Shown here one piece after another: positions 38,371 to 49,517 of a stretch of DNA of 64,000 nt. The stretch's first letter is position 1, and each line of letters starts with the position of its first letter. The position numbers and the translations under genes are program-made. Source of the stretch: Modestobacter italicus (GTDB lineage Bacteria > Actinomycetota > Actinomycetes > Mycobacteriales > Geodermatophilaceae); assembly GCF_019799965.1 (NCBI RefSeq), contig NZ_JABGCJ010000003.1, positions 496,001-560,000 of the forward strand, written 5' to 3'. The notes under the pieces are model-generated. The model saw only the letters and a program-made list of their open reading frames with translations, made no database searches and was not told where the DNA came from.

Positions 38371-38652
38371 TCAGCCGCGCCGCGACCGGCGGTCGTCCTT
38401 GACGTGCCCACGGAAGGTGCGCGTGGGCGCGAACTCGCCGAGCTTGTGCCCGACCATCGCCTCGGTGACGAACACCGGGACGTGCTTGCGGCCGTCGTGC
38501 ACGGCGATCGTGTGCCCGAGCATGTCGGGGATGATCGTCGAACGCCGCGACCAGGTGCGGATGACGTTCTTGGTGCCCTTGTCGTTCTGAGCGTCCACCT
38601 TGGCGAGCAGGTGGTCGTCGACGAACGGGCCCTTCTTCAGGCTGCGTGGCAT
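38371..38652 (-). CDS. rpsS: ribosomal protein S19
   Basis: 93 residues; [18 protein letters not shown] start, [20 protein letters not shown] core and [18 protein letters not shown] end. 23 bases after rplB. Confidence 0.98.
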   Translation of the reverse strand: MPRSLKKGPFVDDHLLAKVDAQNDKGTKNVIRTWSRRSTIIPDMLGHTIAVHDGRKHVPVFVTEAMVGHKLGEFAPTRTFRGHVKDDRRSRRG

Positions 38653-38675
38653 GTCTGTCGGACTCCTCTACCCGC

Positions 38676-39509
38676 TCAGCGCTTCTTGTTGGTGCGCCGG
38701 CGGCGCACGATCAGGGCGTCACTGGCCTTCCGCTTGCGCGTCCGGCCCTCCGGCTTGCCCTTCGGGTTGACCGGGTGCCGGCCACCGGAGGTCTTGCCCT
38801 CACCACCACCGTGCGGGTGGTCGACCGGGTTCATGGCGACACCGCGGACGGTGGGGCGCTTGCCCTTCCACCGCATGCGACCGGCCTTGCCCCAGTTGAT
38901 GTTCGACTGCTCGGCGTTGCCGACCTCGCCGATCGTCGCGCGGCAGCGGACGTCGACGTTGCGGATCTCGCCGGAGGGCATGCGCAGCTGCGCGAAACGA
39001 CCCTCGCGGGCGACCAGCTGGACGCTGGTGCCGGCCGAGCGGGCGATCTTGGCCCCGCCACCGGGCCGGAGCTCGATGGCGTGGATGACCGTGCCGACGG
39101 GGATGTTGCGCAGCGGCAGGTTGTTGCCCGGCTTGATGTCGGCCGCGGGGCCGCACTCGACCAGGTCGCCCTGCTTCAGCTTCGCCGGGGCGATGATGTA
39201 GCGCTTCTCGCCGTCGGCGAAGTGCAGCAGGGCGATGCGCGAGGTGCGGTTCGGGTCGTACTCGATGTGCGCGACCTTCGCCGGCACGCCGTCCTTGTCC
39301 GCCCGGCGGAAGTCGATCAGCCGGTAGGCGCGCTTGTGCCCGCCGCCCTGGTGCCGAGCGGTGACCCGGCCGTGGACGTTGCGCCCGCCGCGACCGTGCA
39401 GCGGCCGGACCAGCGACTTCTCGGGGTGGTCGCGGGTGACCTCGGCGAAGTCGGCGACGGACGAGCCGCGGCGGCCCGGCGTCGTCGGCTTGTACTTACG
39501 GATGGCCAT
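38676..39509 (-). CDS. rplB: ribosomal protein L2
   Basis: 277 residues. The peptidyl-transferase-associated motif [20 protein letters not shown] with the conserved His is present, as are the [13 protein letters not shown] segment and basic C-terminus. Within the S10 operon. Confidence 0.98.
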   Translation of the reverse strand: MAIRKYKPTTPGRRGSSVADFAEVTRDHPEKSLVRPLHGRGGRNVHGRVTARHQGGGHKRAYRLIDFRRADKDGVPAKVAHIEYDPNRTSRIALLHFADGEKRYIIAPAKLKQGDLVECGPAADIKPGNNLPLRNIPVGTVIHAIELRPGGGAKIARSAGTSVQLVAREGRFAQLRMPSGEIRNVDVRCRATIGEVGNAEQSNINWGKAGRMRWKGKRPTVRGVAMNPVDHPHGGGEGKTSGGRHPVNPKGKPEGRTRKRKASDALIVRRRRTNKKR

Positions 39510-39551
39510 GGTTCCTCAGAGTCCTCTGGTCCGATCGGGAGTCCGGGGCCG

Positions 39552-39854
39552 TCAGGCGCCCGGGCCCCCGAAGAGCTCGATGCGGTCGCCGGGGGCCACG
39601 GAGACGATGGCGCGCTTGGTGTCCTTGCGCTTGCCCATCACAGCGCCCTTCGAGCGCTTCCTCTTCCCCTGACGGTTGATCGTGTTGACGGCGAGGACCT
39701 TCACGTTGAAGACCTGCTGCACAGCGATCTTGATCTGGGTCTTGTTGGCGTCGGGACGCACGATGAACGTGTACTTGTTCTCGTCGAGGAGCCCGTAGCT
39801 CTTCTCCGAGATGACCGGGGACAGCAGGACGTCCCGGGGGTCGCGGACGCTCAT
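39552..39854 (-). CDS. rplW: ribosomal protein L23
   Basis: 100 residues; signal-recognition and trigger-factor docking site at the exit tunnel. [21 protein letters not shown] and [14 protein letters not shown] are typical. Overlaps rplD by 4 bases (ATGA). Confidence 0.97.
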   Translation of the reverse strand: MSVRDPRDVLLSPVISEKSYGLLDENKYTFIVRPDANKTQIKIAVQQVFNVKVLAVNTINRQGKRKRSKGAVMGKRKDTKRAIVSVAPGDRIELFGGPGA

Positions 39855-40870
39855 GCCTTCTCCTCGGTGCTCGCGGCGACATCGCTGTTCTGGTTCGACG
39901 TGGTGCCGTCCTCGGTGGGCGCGGTCGCGTCGACACCGGCGTTGGCGGCCTCGGCCTGCTCGGCCGGGGCAGCAGCGGCCTCGGCCGCAGTGGCCGGGGC
40001 AGCGTCCTCGGCGGAGGCCTTGGGCGCTGCCTTCTTGGCGGCGGCCTTCTTCGTCGCCTTCTTGACCGGCGCCGGGTCGACCGGGGCGACGCCCTCGTCG
40101 AGGTCCGTGGTGCCGTGACCCTCGATGGAGGGGATGGCGCCCGGGATGTCCGGCGTGGTCAGGTCGGGCAGCTCGGCGGAGCTGGCCCGGCCGCGACCGG
40201 TGGCACCGGGGCCGGCGACGTACTCGGCCAGCGCGGTCTCGGTGAAGACGACCTCGTCGGCGACGAGCACGTCGTAGGTGTTCAGCTGGCCGGCCTCGAT
40301 CAGGTGCACCCGCGGCACGTTGCGCAGGCTGACCCAGTTGAGGACGTCGTCCCGGTCGAGCACGACCAGGACCCGCTTGGCGGCGCTGACCGCGTCGAGC
40401 ACCTTGAGCGCGGCCTTGGTCGAGGGCGCGTCGCCGTCGACGAAGGCGGTGACCACGTGCACCCGACCCTCACGGGCCCGGTCGGAGAGGGCACCACGCA
40501 GGGCGGCGGCCTTCATCTTCTTCGGGGTCTTCTGCTCGTAGTTGCGCGGCTGCGGGCCGTGCGAGATGCCACCGCCGGCGAACTGCGGCGCGCGCAGCGA
40601 GCCCTGACGGGCGCGGCCGGTGCCCTTCTGGCGGTACGGCTTGGCGCCGGTACCGCTGACCTGGGCGCGCGTCTTGGTGGCGTGCGTGCCCTGGCGGGCC
40701 GCGGCCAGCTGGGCCACGACGACCTGGTGCAGCAGCGAGACGTTCGCCGGGGCGTCGAAGAGCTCACCGGGCAGCGTCACGCTGCCGGAGGTCTCCCCCG
40801 CCGGCGTCCGGACGTCGACCTGACGGTCGGTCCGGGTCGCGTTCGACCCGGCAGAAGTCGGTGCGGTCAC
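39851..40870 (-). CDS. rplD: ribosomal protein L4 with long Ala/Lys/Glu tail
   Basis: 339 residues. L4 core (about 20-235) has the tunnel loop [17 protein letters not shown]-type sequence ([20 protein letters not shown]). The C-terminal ~100 residues are low-complexity, including a [15 protein letters not shown] stretch and then an acidic end. E. coli L4 is ~200 residues. Starts with GTG overlapping rplC by 4 bases. Confidence 0.97.
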   Translation of the reverse strand: MTAPTSAGSNATRTDRQVDVRTPAGETSGSVTLPGELFDAPANVSLLHQVVVAQLAAARQGTHATKTRAQVSGTGAKPYRQKGTGRARQGSLRAPQFAGGGISHGPQPRNYEQKTPKKMKAAALRGALSDRAREGRVHVVTAFVDGDAPSTKAALKVLDAVSAAKRVLVVLDRDDVLNWVSLRNVPRVHLIEAGQLNTYDVLVADEVVFTETALAEYVAGPGATGRGRASSAELPDLTTPDIPGAIPSIEGHGTTDLDEGVAPVDPAPVKKATKKAAAKKAAPKASAEDAAPATAAEAAAAPAEQAEAANAGVDATAPTEDGTTSNQNSDVAASTEEKA

Positions 40871-41532
40871 TTCGCGTCACTCCCCACGGGGCCGCCCTTG
40901 ACCGCGGACCGGACGAGCAGGAGCCCGCCGCGCGGTCCGGGGACGGCGCCCTTGATCAGGACCAGGCCCTTCTCGGTGTCCACCTGGTGGACCTTCAGCG
41001 AGAGCGTGGTCGTGGTGACCGCGCCCATGCGCCCGGCCATGCGCACGCCCTTGAAGACGCGACCGGGGGTGGAGGCACCACCGATCGAGCCAGGGGCGCG
41101 GTGCTTGCGGTGGGTGCCGTGTCCGGCGCCGAGGCCCTTGAAGCCGTGACGCTTCATGACACCGGCGGTGCCCTTGCCCTTGCTGGTGCCGATGACGTCG
41201 ACCTTGGCGACGCCGGAGAGGACCTCAGCGGTCAGCTCCTGGCCCACGGTGTAGTCGCCGGCGTCCTCGGTGCGCAGCTCGACCACGTGCCGCCGGGGCG
41301 TGACGCCCGCCTTGGCGAAGTGCCCGCCCTCGGGCTTGTTCACCTTGCGGGGGTCGATCGCGCCGAACCCGAGCTGGACGGCGGAGTAGCCGTCCTTCTC
41401 CGGGGTGCGGACCTGGGTGACCACGCACGGGCCCGCCTTGACGACGGTCACCGGCACGATGCGGTTGTTCTCGTCGAAGACCTGGGTCATCCCCAGCTTC
41501 TCGCCGAGGAGACCACGGAATGTGCTCGCCAT
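40867..41532 (-). CDS. rplC: ribosomal protein L3
   Basis: 221 residues; [19 protein letters not shown] start and the tip loop [21 protein letters not shown] near the peptidyl transferase centre are intact. 15 bases after rpsJ. Confidence 0.98.
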   Translation of the reverse strand: MASTFRGLLGEKLGMTQVFDENNRIVPVTVVKAGPCVVTQVRTPEKDGYSAVQLGFGAIDPRKVNKPEGGHFAKAGVTPRRHVVELRTEDAGDYTVGQELTAEVLSGVAKVDVIGTSKGKGTAGVMKRHGFKGLGAGHGTHRKHRAPGSIGGASTPGRVFKGVRMAGRMGAVTTTTLSLKVHQVDTEKGLVLIKGAVPGPRGGLLLVRSAVKGGPVGSDAK

Positions 41533-41547
41533 GTCTGGAAACAGCCC

Positions 41548-41853
41548 TTACTGGATGTTGACGTCGACCGAGGCCGGCAGGTCGATGCGCATGAGCGCGT
41601 CGACCGTCTTCGGCGTCGGGTCGAGGATGTCGATGAGCCGCTTGTGCGTGCGCATCTCGAAGTGCTCGCGCGAGTCCTTGTACTTGTGCGGCGAGCGGAT
41701 GACGCAGTAGACGTTCTTCTCCGTCGGCAGCGGCACGGGGCCGACGACGCGCGCTCCGGTCTTCGTCACCGTCTCGACGATGCGCCGCGCCGAGGCATCG
41801 ATCGCCTCGTGGTCGTAGGCCTTCAGCCGGATGCGGATCTTCTGTCCCGCCAT
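41548..41853 (-). CDS. rpsJ: ribosomal protein S10
   Basis: 101 residues, [19 protein letters not shown]. Also NusE, partner of NusB in antitermination. First gene of the S10 operon, 122 bases after tuf; the gap is mostly tuf terminator hairpins and I could not pick a clear promoter in the ~60 bases left. Confidence 0.98.
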   Translation of the reverse strand: MAGQKIRIRLKAYDHEAIDASARRIVETVTKTGARVVGPVPLPTEKNVYCVIRSPHKYKDSREHFEMRTHKRLIDILDPTPKTVDALMRIDLPASVDVNIQ

Positions 41854-41911
41854 CGGTTGTCTTCGCTCCTGCCGATCGGTTGTGAAAGTTCAGGTGGGTC
41901 TGCTGACCCGG

Positions 41912-41971
41912 TGGTCGGTTGAGCCGACCAGGCTGACGGGCGGCGATCGCTGAGCGACCGCCGCCCGTCAG
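41912..41971 (-). terminator. double terminator after tuf
   Basis: First hairpin 41933-41971 (CTGACGGGCGGCG/CGCCGCCCGTCAG, then further pairing to a one-base centre) begins 4 bases after the tuf stop; second 41912-41930 (TGGTCGG/CCGACCA). Tandem stems fit a strong end for the str operon before rpsJ. Confidence 0.8.
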
Positions 41972-41975
41972 GGTG

Positions 41976-43169
41976 TCACTTGAGGATCTTGGTGACCCGG
42001 CCGGCGCCGACGGTGCGGCCACCCTCACGGATGGCGAACCGCAGGCCCTCCTCCATGGCGATGGGCTGGATCAGCTCCACCGTCATCTCGGTGTTGTCGC
42101 CGGGCATGACCATCTCGGTGCCCGAGGGCAGCGTGACGACGCCGGTCACGTCCGTGGTCCGGAAGTAGAACTGCGGACGGTAGTTGTTGAAGAACGGCGT
42201 GTGCCGACCGCCCTCGTCCTTCGAGAGGATGTAGACCGAGCCCTCGAAGTTCGTGTGCGGGGTGATCGAACCCGGCTTCACGACCACCTGGCCGCGCTCG
42301 ACGTCCTCGCGCTTGATGCCGCGCAGCAGCAGGCCCACGTTGTCGCCGGCCTGACCCTGGTCGAGCAGCTTGCGGAACATCTCGACGCCCGTGACGGTCG
42401 TCTTCGTCGAACCCTCGCGGATGCCGACGATCTCGATCTCCTCGGAGACCTTGACGATGCCGCGCTCCACGCGACCGGTGACGACGGTGCCGCGACCGGT
42501 GATGGTGAAGACGTCCTCGACGGGCATGAGGAACGGCTTGTCGATCTCACGCTCGGGCTCGGGGATCGCCGAGTCGACGGCGTTCATGAGCTCCATGAGC
42601 TTGTCGCCCCACTCGGCGTCGCCCTCGAGGGCCTTCAGCGCCGAGACGCGGACCACGGGGACGTCGTCGCCCGGGAACTCGTACTCGGACAGCAGCTCGC
42701 GGACCTCCAGCTCGACGAGCTCGAGGATCTCCTCGTCGTCGACCATGTCGGCCTTGTTGAGCGCAACCACGATGTAGGGGACGCCGACCTGGCGGGCCAG
42801 GAGGACGTGCTCCTTGGTCTGCGGCATCGGGCCGTCGGTGGCCGCGACCACCAGGATGGCGCCGTCCATCTGCGCCGCACCGGTGATCATGTTCTTGATG
42901 TAGTCGGCGTGCCCGGGGCAGTCGACGTGCGCGTAGTGCCGGTTCTCGGTCTGGTACTCGACGTGGGCGATCGAGATCGTGATGCCGCGGGCCTTCTCTT
43001 CGGGCGCCTTGTCGATCTGGTCGAAGGCGGACGCCTCGTTGAGCTCCGGGTACTTGTCGTGCAGCACCTTGGTGATCGCCGCGGTCAGCGTCGTCTTGCC
43101 GTGGTCGATGTGCCCGATGGTGCCGATGTTGACGTGCGGCTTGGTCCGCTCGAACTTGGCCTTGGCCAC
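41976..43169 (-). CDS. tuf: elongation factor Tu
   Basis: 397 residues. Brings aminoacyl-tRNA to the ribosome. GTPase motifs: G1 GHIDHGKT (usual GHVDHGKT), G3 DCPGHADY, G4 NKAD, G5 SALKAL. Domains 2 and 3 complete, ending VTKILK. 101 bases after fusA. Only tuf in the window. Confidence 0.99.
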   Translation of the reverse strand: MAKAKFERTKPHVNIGTIGHIDHGKTTLTAAITKVLHDKYPELNEASAFDQIDKAPEEKARGITISIAHVEYQTENRHYAHVDCPGHADYIKNMITGAAQMDGAILVVAATDGPMPQTKEHVLLARQVGVPYIVVALNKADMVDDEEILELVELEVRELLSEYEFPGDDVPVVRVSALKALEGDAEWGDKLMELMNAVDSAIPEPEREIDKPFLMPVEDVFTITGRGTVVTGRVERGIVKVSEEIEIVGIREGSTKTTVTGVEMFRKLLDQGQAGDNVGLLLRGIKREDVERGQVVVKPGSITPHTNFEGSVYILSKDEGGRHTPFFNNYRPQFYFRTTDVTGVVTLPSGTEMVMPGDNTEMTVELIQPIAMEEGLRFAIREGGRTVGAGRVTKILK

Positions 43170-43231
43170 TGGGTTCCTCTCCTCGTGTCTTCGCAGTCGT
43201 GCGCGTGCTTGGGGTGGGCCGTGCTCGGGGG

Positions 43232-43265
43232 CGGCGGGCGCCCAGTGGGGTCCTGGAGCCCGCCG
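43232..43265 (-). terminator. stem-loop between fusA and tuf
   Basis: CGGCGGGC/GCCCGCCG (8 bp) with inner CCAG/CTGG, starting 5 bases after the fusA stop. No U-tract. May allow separate, higher tuf expression. Confidence 0.5.
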
Positions 43266-43270
43266 TCCGG

Positions 43271-45370
<2,100 letters not shown>

Positions 45371-45457
45371 TCTCTTACTCCTCTTCCTTCTCGTCCGTGC
45401 GCGGTGTCCGGGGGTCGCCCGGTTCGACCGCGGGCAGCGGCTGCTGGTGGACCGTCG

Positions 45458-45928
45458 TCACCAGCGGTAGTGCGCGAAGGCCTTGTTCGACTCGGCCATC
45501 TTGTGCGTGTCCTCGCGGCGCTTGACCGCGGCACCGAGACCGTTGCTGGCGTCCAGGAGCTCGTTCATCAGGCGCTCGGTCATCGTCTTCTCGCGACGGG
45601 CCCGGCTGTACTGGATCAGCCAGCGGAGCCCCAGCGTGGTGCTGCGGGAGGCGCGGACCTCGATCGGCACCTGGTACGTGGCGCCACCGACGCGGCGGCT
45701 GCGGACCTCGAGGGCCGGCTTGACGTTGTCCAGCGCCCGCTTGAGCGTGACGACCGGGTCTGTGTCGTTCTTGGCCCGGACGCCCTCGAGGGCGCCGTAG
45801 ACGATCGCCTCGGCGACGGAGCGCTTGCCGTCGACGAGCACCTTGTTCACCAGCTGGGTCACCAGCGGCGACTGGTACACCGGGTCGGCAACGAGCGGAC
45901 GCTTCGGCGCAGGTCCCTTGCGAGGCAT
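45458..45928 (-). CDS. rpsG: ribosomal protein S7
   Basis: 156 residues; [21 protein letters not shown] start, [11 protein letters not shown] and the C-terminal [15 protein letters not shown]. Head-organising protein and str-operon regulator in E. coli. One base after rpsL. Confidence 0.98.
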   Translation of the reverse strand: MPRKGPAPKRPLVADPVYQSPLVTQLVNKVLVDGKRSVAEAIVYGALEGVRAKNDTDPVVTLKRALDNVKPALEVRSRRVGGATYQVPIEVRASRSTTLGLRWLIQYSRARREKTMTERLMNELLDASNGLGAAVKRREDTHKMAESNKAFAHYRW

Positions 45929-45929
45929 G

Positions 45930-46304
45930 TCAGCTCTTCTCCTTCTTCGCGCCGTACCGGCTGCGAGCCTGCTTGCGGTTGCGGACGCCCTGGGTGTCCA
46001 GCGAGCCGCGGATGATCTTGTAGCGGACGCCGGGGAGGTCCTTCACGCGACCGCCGCGCACGAGCACCATGGAGTGCTCCTGCAGGTTGTGGCCGACGCC
46101 CGGGATGTAGGCGGTCACCTCGATGCCACTGGTGAGGCGGACGCGAGCGACCTTGCGCAACGCCGAGTTCGGCTTCTTCGGCGTCGTCGTGTAGACGCGC
46201 GTGCACACGCCGCGGCGCTGAGGGGAACCCTTCAACGCCGGGGTCTTGGTCTTCTCGACCTTGTCCTCGCGGCCCTTGCGGACCAGCTGCTGGATCGTGG
46301 GCAT
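45930..46304 (-). CDS. rpsL: ribosomal protein S12
   Basis: 124 residues from ATG 46304 ([19 protein letters not shown]). The decoding loops [19 protein letters not shown] and [14 protein letters not shown] carry Lys at both streptomycin-resistance positions (43 and 88), i.e. the sensitive form. An upstream open extension to 46619 is leader, not protein. First gene of rpsL-rpsG-fusA-tuf. Confidence 0.98.
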   Translation of the reverse strand: MPTIQQLVRKGREDKVEKTKTPALKGSPQRRGVCTRVYTTTPKKPNSALRKVARVRLTSGIEVTAYIPGVGHNLQEHSMVLVRGGRVKDLPGVRYKIIRGSLDTQGVRNRKQARSRYGAKKEKS

Positions 46305-46627
46305 GGGTGGCCTGGATCTCCTGCCTGCGCTGGGTCGTGCTGTGGATGTGGTGCGGTGCTGTGGTGTGCCCGGTCGCCCGGCCGTGCCGAGCCTGGTCAT
46401 GACCCGCCCTCCGACCCCCGCGTTCGGGCGTGTCGCCCTTCGCGAGAACCGGCCAGCTGGTCGAACCGGACTCGTCGCCCCGTGTTCGGCGCCGGCCACA
46501 CCATCGCGAGATGGCCCCCGTCTGAGACGAGCGTGACCCCCGGCGCCCCGCCGACCCGTGGGGGTCGATGGACGCGCAGGTGCACCAGTATCGGAGCAAG
46601 GCCCAGTCACCCTGGGCACAGCTGACC
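46305..46627 (-). other. long 5' leader of the str operon
   Basis: About 315 bases between the predicted transcription start near 46621 and the rpsL ATG. No gene, known riboswitch or obvious U-tract terminator was recognised. It has several GC-rich dyads but none stands out. Confidence 0.5.
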
Positions 46628-46656
46628 ACAGTACCCGGCCCTCTCGACCCGGTCAA
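46628..46656 (-). promoter_or_regulatory. rpsL (str operon) promoter
   Basis: TTGACC (46651-46656), 17-base spacer, TACTGT (46628-46633) on the minus strand; a near-consensus sigma-A/HrdB promoter. From here to 46949 nothing else is recognised apart from the protease ribosome site. Confidence 0.7.
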
Positions 46657-46949
46657 AGCCGGGTCGACATGTGGTCCCGAGCACCGGACCAGCCGGTCTC
46701 CTCAGCTCCAACTGCGGACCGGCGGAGGCCATTCCCCCGGACGGTGACGGCGGGCCCGGCGGCGCTCGACGGCACCGCTGCGCGCCCCGCCCGGAGCGGA
46801 ACGTACCGGAGCCGGGCCGACGACGGACGGACGGCGCGCGCCGGCTCGACGTCCCACGTCGCTTCTGTCCGACCCCCGCCCTACCGTCGGTGGCGCACCG
46901 CTCACGAACCGCAGTCCATCCTGGGCCGCTCGACCACCGGAGGTACGCC

Positions 46950-47951
46950 GTGCTCCCCGACTCCGCACGAGAACTGAAGGCCCGGCTGTCCCAGCGGCTC
47001 AGCGAGGCCCCGCTCAGCGGGGCGACGGCCCGGGCGGCCGACGGCGCCCGCCCGTGGAGCGGGGTCGCCCTGGGCCTGCGCCCGGTGGCCCCCGAGCAGG
47101 TGCACCTGGCGATCCGGCTGGTGTCGCAGGCCGATGCGGACGTGGTGCTGGCCGGGCTCGACGAGAGCGCCCGGGAAGAGGTCGACGTACGGGTGATCGG
47201 CCGGGTCCACCCGCTGTCCTCCCCCACCCCCGAGGAGCTCCGCCGGCGCACGCGGCCGCTGCGGCCCGGCCTCTCCATCAGCCACCCGGACGTCACCGCG
47301 GGCACGCTGGGCGGGTTCGTCCGGCGCCCGGGGAGCGACGCGCTGCTGGTGCTGTCCAACAACCACGTGCTGGCCAACAGCGACGCGGCGGCCGAAGGCG
47401 ACGAGGTGCTCCAGCCGGGCGTCGCCGACGGGGGCAGGGCCACCGACCGCATCGGCGTCCTGACCTCGTTCGTCCGGTTCTCCCCGGAGCCCGGCAACCT
47501 CGTGGACGCCGCCGTCGCCACGCTGGACGCCGGCACGGTCGCCGACCCGGGTGCCTACCCCGGCGGTCCCCTGGGGTCCCTGGTCGCCGCGGCCGACACC
47601 GTGGACCCGGACGAGCTGGTGGAGAAGGTGGGCCGGACGACCGGGCACACCCGCGGCAGGGTCACCGCCGTCGAGGTCGACGGGGTGGGCGTCCAGTACG
47701 ACGACGGCGTGTACACGTTCGACGACCAGGTGGAGGTGGAGGGGCTCGACGGCGCCTTCAGCGCGGGCGGCGACAGCGGCTCGGTGATCTGGCGGAGCAG
47801 TGACCGGGCTCCGCTGGGCCTGCTCTTCGCCGGCTCCACGGTGGGTGGCAGCGCCGGGGGTGGGGTCACCTTCGCCAACCCGCTGGCCACCGTGCTGCGT
47901 GAGCTCGGCGTGGAGTGGCCGACGGGCCCTCTGCCGCCCACCAACCGCTAG
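46950..47951 (+). CDS. trypsin-like serine protease (Nal1-like), cytoplasmic
   Basis: 333 residues from GTG 46950, with GGAGG eight bases upstream; no signal peptide or membrane segment. The C-terminal two-thirds form a chymotrypsin-fold protease with H139 (VLSNNHVLANS), D186 (GNLVDAAVA) and S276 (SAGGDSGSVIW), plus VGRTTGHTRG at 227-236. The sequence type resembles Nal1-like bacterial proteases rather than secreted trypsins. The N-terminal ~90 residues (SGVALGLRPV...VRVIGRVHPL) form a separate small domain. Substrate unknown. Followed after 71 bases by a small protein similar to that N-terminal domain. Confidence 0.82.
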   Translation: MLPDSARELKARLSQRLSEAPLSGATARAADGARPWSGVALGLRPVAPEQVHLAIRLVSQADADVVLAGLDESAREEVDVRVIGRVHPLSSPTPEELRRRTRPLRPGLSISHPDVTAGTLGGFVRRPGSDALLVLSNNHVLANSDAAAEGDEVLQPGVADGGRATDRIGVLTSFVRFSPEPGNLVDAAVATLDAGTVADPGAYPGGPLGSLVAAADTVDPDELVEKVGRTTGHTRGRVTAVEVDGVGVQYDDGVYTFDDQVEVEGLDGAFSAGGDSGSVIWRSSDRAPLGLLFAGSTVGGSAGGGVTFANPLATVLRELGVEWPTGPLPPTNR

Positions 47952-48031
47952 CCCGCGGTCGCCCCCCCCCATGGGGGCGACGAGGGCCGGACCCCTGGGC
48001 AGGCGGCGTCCGTGGGGGCACCATGGGTGCC

Positions 48032-48247
48032 ATGACCGACCGTGCCACCGCCCGCGCCGCCAAGAGCGCGCTGGCGTCGCGCTTCGCCGCCGACCCAGCG
48101 GTCGCCGGCGTGGGGCTGGCCCGGCAGGACGCCGAGTACGTCGTCCGGGTCGACCTGACCGAGGCCGGTGCTGGTGGCCGGGTGCCCCACGACGTCGACG
48201 GCGTCCGCGTCGTCACCCACGTGATCGGCACCGTCCGGCCCCAGTGA
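48032..48247 (+). CDS. 71-residue protein resembling the protease N-terminal domain
   Basis: ATG 48032 (or 48023, three codons earlier). MTDRATARAAKSALASRFAA leads into AVAGVGLARQDAEYVVRVDL and DGVRVVTHVIGTVRPQ. The pattern SGVALGLRP...VHLAIRLV...VRVIGRVHP of the upstream protease (residues 37-88) aligns by eye with AGVGLARQ...YVVRVDL...THVIGTVRP. It may be a stand-alone paralogue of that domain, perhaps an inhibitor, chaperone or substrate adaptor. No known family was recognised; coding is supported by position, codon use and the similarity. Confidence 0.65.
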   Translation: MTDRATARAAKSALASRFAADPAVAGVGLARQDAEYVVRVDLTEAGAGGRVPHDVDGVRVVTHVIGTVRPQ

Positions 48248-48314
48248 CCCACCGGGCCGTTACCGTCCCCGGGAGCGGCACCGACGAGGGTGCCGCGAAC
48301 GCCGAGGAGGACGC

Positions 48315-49352
48315 GTGCGCATCGGGATCCAGGCAAGCTACGCCGGGAACTTCAAGCAGACCGCGGCAGAGATCCGCGACCTGGAGTCCGCCGGTCTCGA
48401 CGTCGCGATGTGCGCGGAGGTCTACACCTTCGACGCGGTGAGCCAGCTCGGCTACCTGGCCGCGGTCACCGACCGGGTGGAGCTGATGAGCGGCATCCTG
48501 CCGATCTACAGCCGCACCCCCGCGCTGACCGCGATGACCGCGGCCGGGCTGGACTTCGTCTCCGACGGGCGGTTCACCCTGGGCCTGGGCGCCTCGGGGC
48601 CGCAGGTGATCGAGGGGTGGCACGGCCTCCCCTACGACGCCCCGATCCAGCGCACCCGGGAGGTCGTGGAGATCTGCCGGCAGGTGTGGCGGCGGGAGCG
48701 CCTCGTGCACGAGGGCAAGAAGTACACCGTGCCCCTGCCGGCCGAGCAGGGCACCGGGCTGGGCAAGCCGCTGAAGCTGATCAACACCCCGGTGCGCGAG
48801 CGGATCCCCGTTCTGCTGGCGGCCCTGGGCCCCAAGAACGTCGAGCTGGCCGCGGAGATCGCGGAGAAGTGGGAGCCGATCTTCTTCCACCCGGAGCGGG
48901 CGGCGGACGTCTGGGGTGCCTCCCTCGAGTCCGGGAAGGCCAAGCGCGACCCGGCCCTGGGCGAGCTGGACGTGGTGGTCGGGGTCCCGGTGGCCATCGG
49001 CGAGGACGTCGACCACCTGGTGCAGGCGGTTCGGCCGGGCATCGCCCTCTACGTCGGCGGCATGGGTGCCAAGGGGAAGAACTTCTACAACGACCTGGCC
49101 CGCCGCTACGGCTACGAGGCGGAGGCCGAGACGATCCAGGACCTCTACCTCGCCGGCCGCAAGGAGGAGGCAGCCGCCGCGGTGCCGGAGGACCTGGTCC
49201 GCGCGACCTCGCTGATCGGGCCGGAGTCCTACGTGGCCGAGCGGATCGCGGCCTTCGCGCAGGCAGGCGTCACCACGATCAACCTGCAGCCCCTGGACGA
49301 CAGCCGCGAGGGTCGCCTGCGGACCGTGGAGACCATGCGCCGGCTCTGCTGA
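48315..49352 (+). CDS. LLM-class F420-dependent oxidoreductase
   Basis: 345 residues from GTG 48315, GAGGAGG seven bases upstream. Luciferase-like TIM barrel: MRIGIQASYAGNFKQTAAEI start, LMSGILPIYSRTPALTAMTAAGLDFVSDGRFTLGLGASGPQV core (about 56-97) typical of F420-dependent enzymes. Substrate not evident. Last of three plus-strand genes between rpsL and rpoC; the 67-base gap from the small protein allows cotranscription. Confidence 0.88.
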   Translation: MRIGIQASYAGNFKQTAAEIRDLESAGLDVAMCAEVYTFDAVSQLGYLAAVTDRVELMSGILPIYSRTPALTAMTAAGLDFVSDGRFTLGLGASGPQVIEGWHGLPYDAPIQRTREVVEICRQVWRRERLVHEGKKYTVPLPAEQGTGLGKPLKLINTPVRERIPVLLAALGPKNVELAAEIAEKWEPIFFHPERAADVWGASLESGKAKRDPALGELDVVVGVPVAIGEDVDHLVQAVRPGIALYVGGMGAKGKNFYNDLARRYGYEAEAETIQDLYLAGRKEEAAAAVPEDLVRATSLIGPESYVAERIAAFAQAGVTTINLQPLDDSREGRLRTVETMRRLC

Positions 49353-49462
49353 CGGGTGCGGCCCGGGCCGCACTGCGGCGGTGAGGTGCCGGATCCCCCG
49401 TGCGCCGGTCCGCCGTCCGGCCCCTTGCTCCGGGCGGGTTCCGTCACGTGACGCCGAGGACG

Positions 49463-49501
49463 CAAGAGGCCCCGCACGCCGATGGCGTGCGGGGCCTCTT
49501 G
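49463..49501. terminator. bidirectional terminator between LLM oxidoreductase and rpoC
   Basis: Perfect 18-bp stem CAAGAGGCCCCGCACGCC/GGCGTGCGGGGCCTCTTG with loop GAT, between convergent stops at 49352 and 49518. A TTG/CAA edge gives a short U-containing tail on both strands. Confidence 0.9.
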
Positions 49502-49517
49502 TCACTCACTCAGCGCA

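Noticed and set aside
46671-46949. N-terminal extension of the protease from 46671
   Set aside because: Passes through the str promoter region and lacks a ribosome site; GTG 46950 has GGAGG at good spacing.
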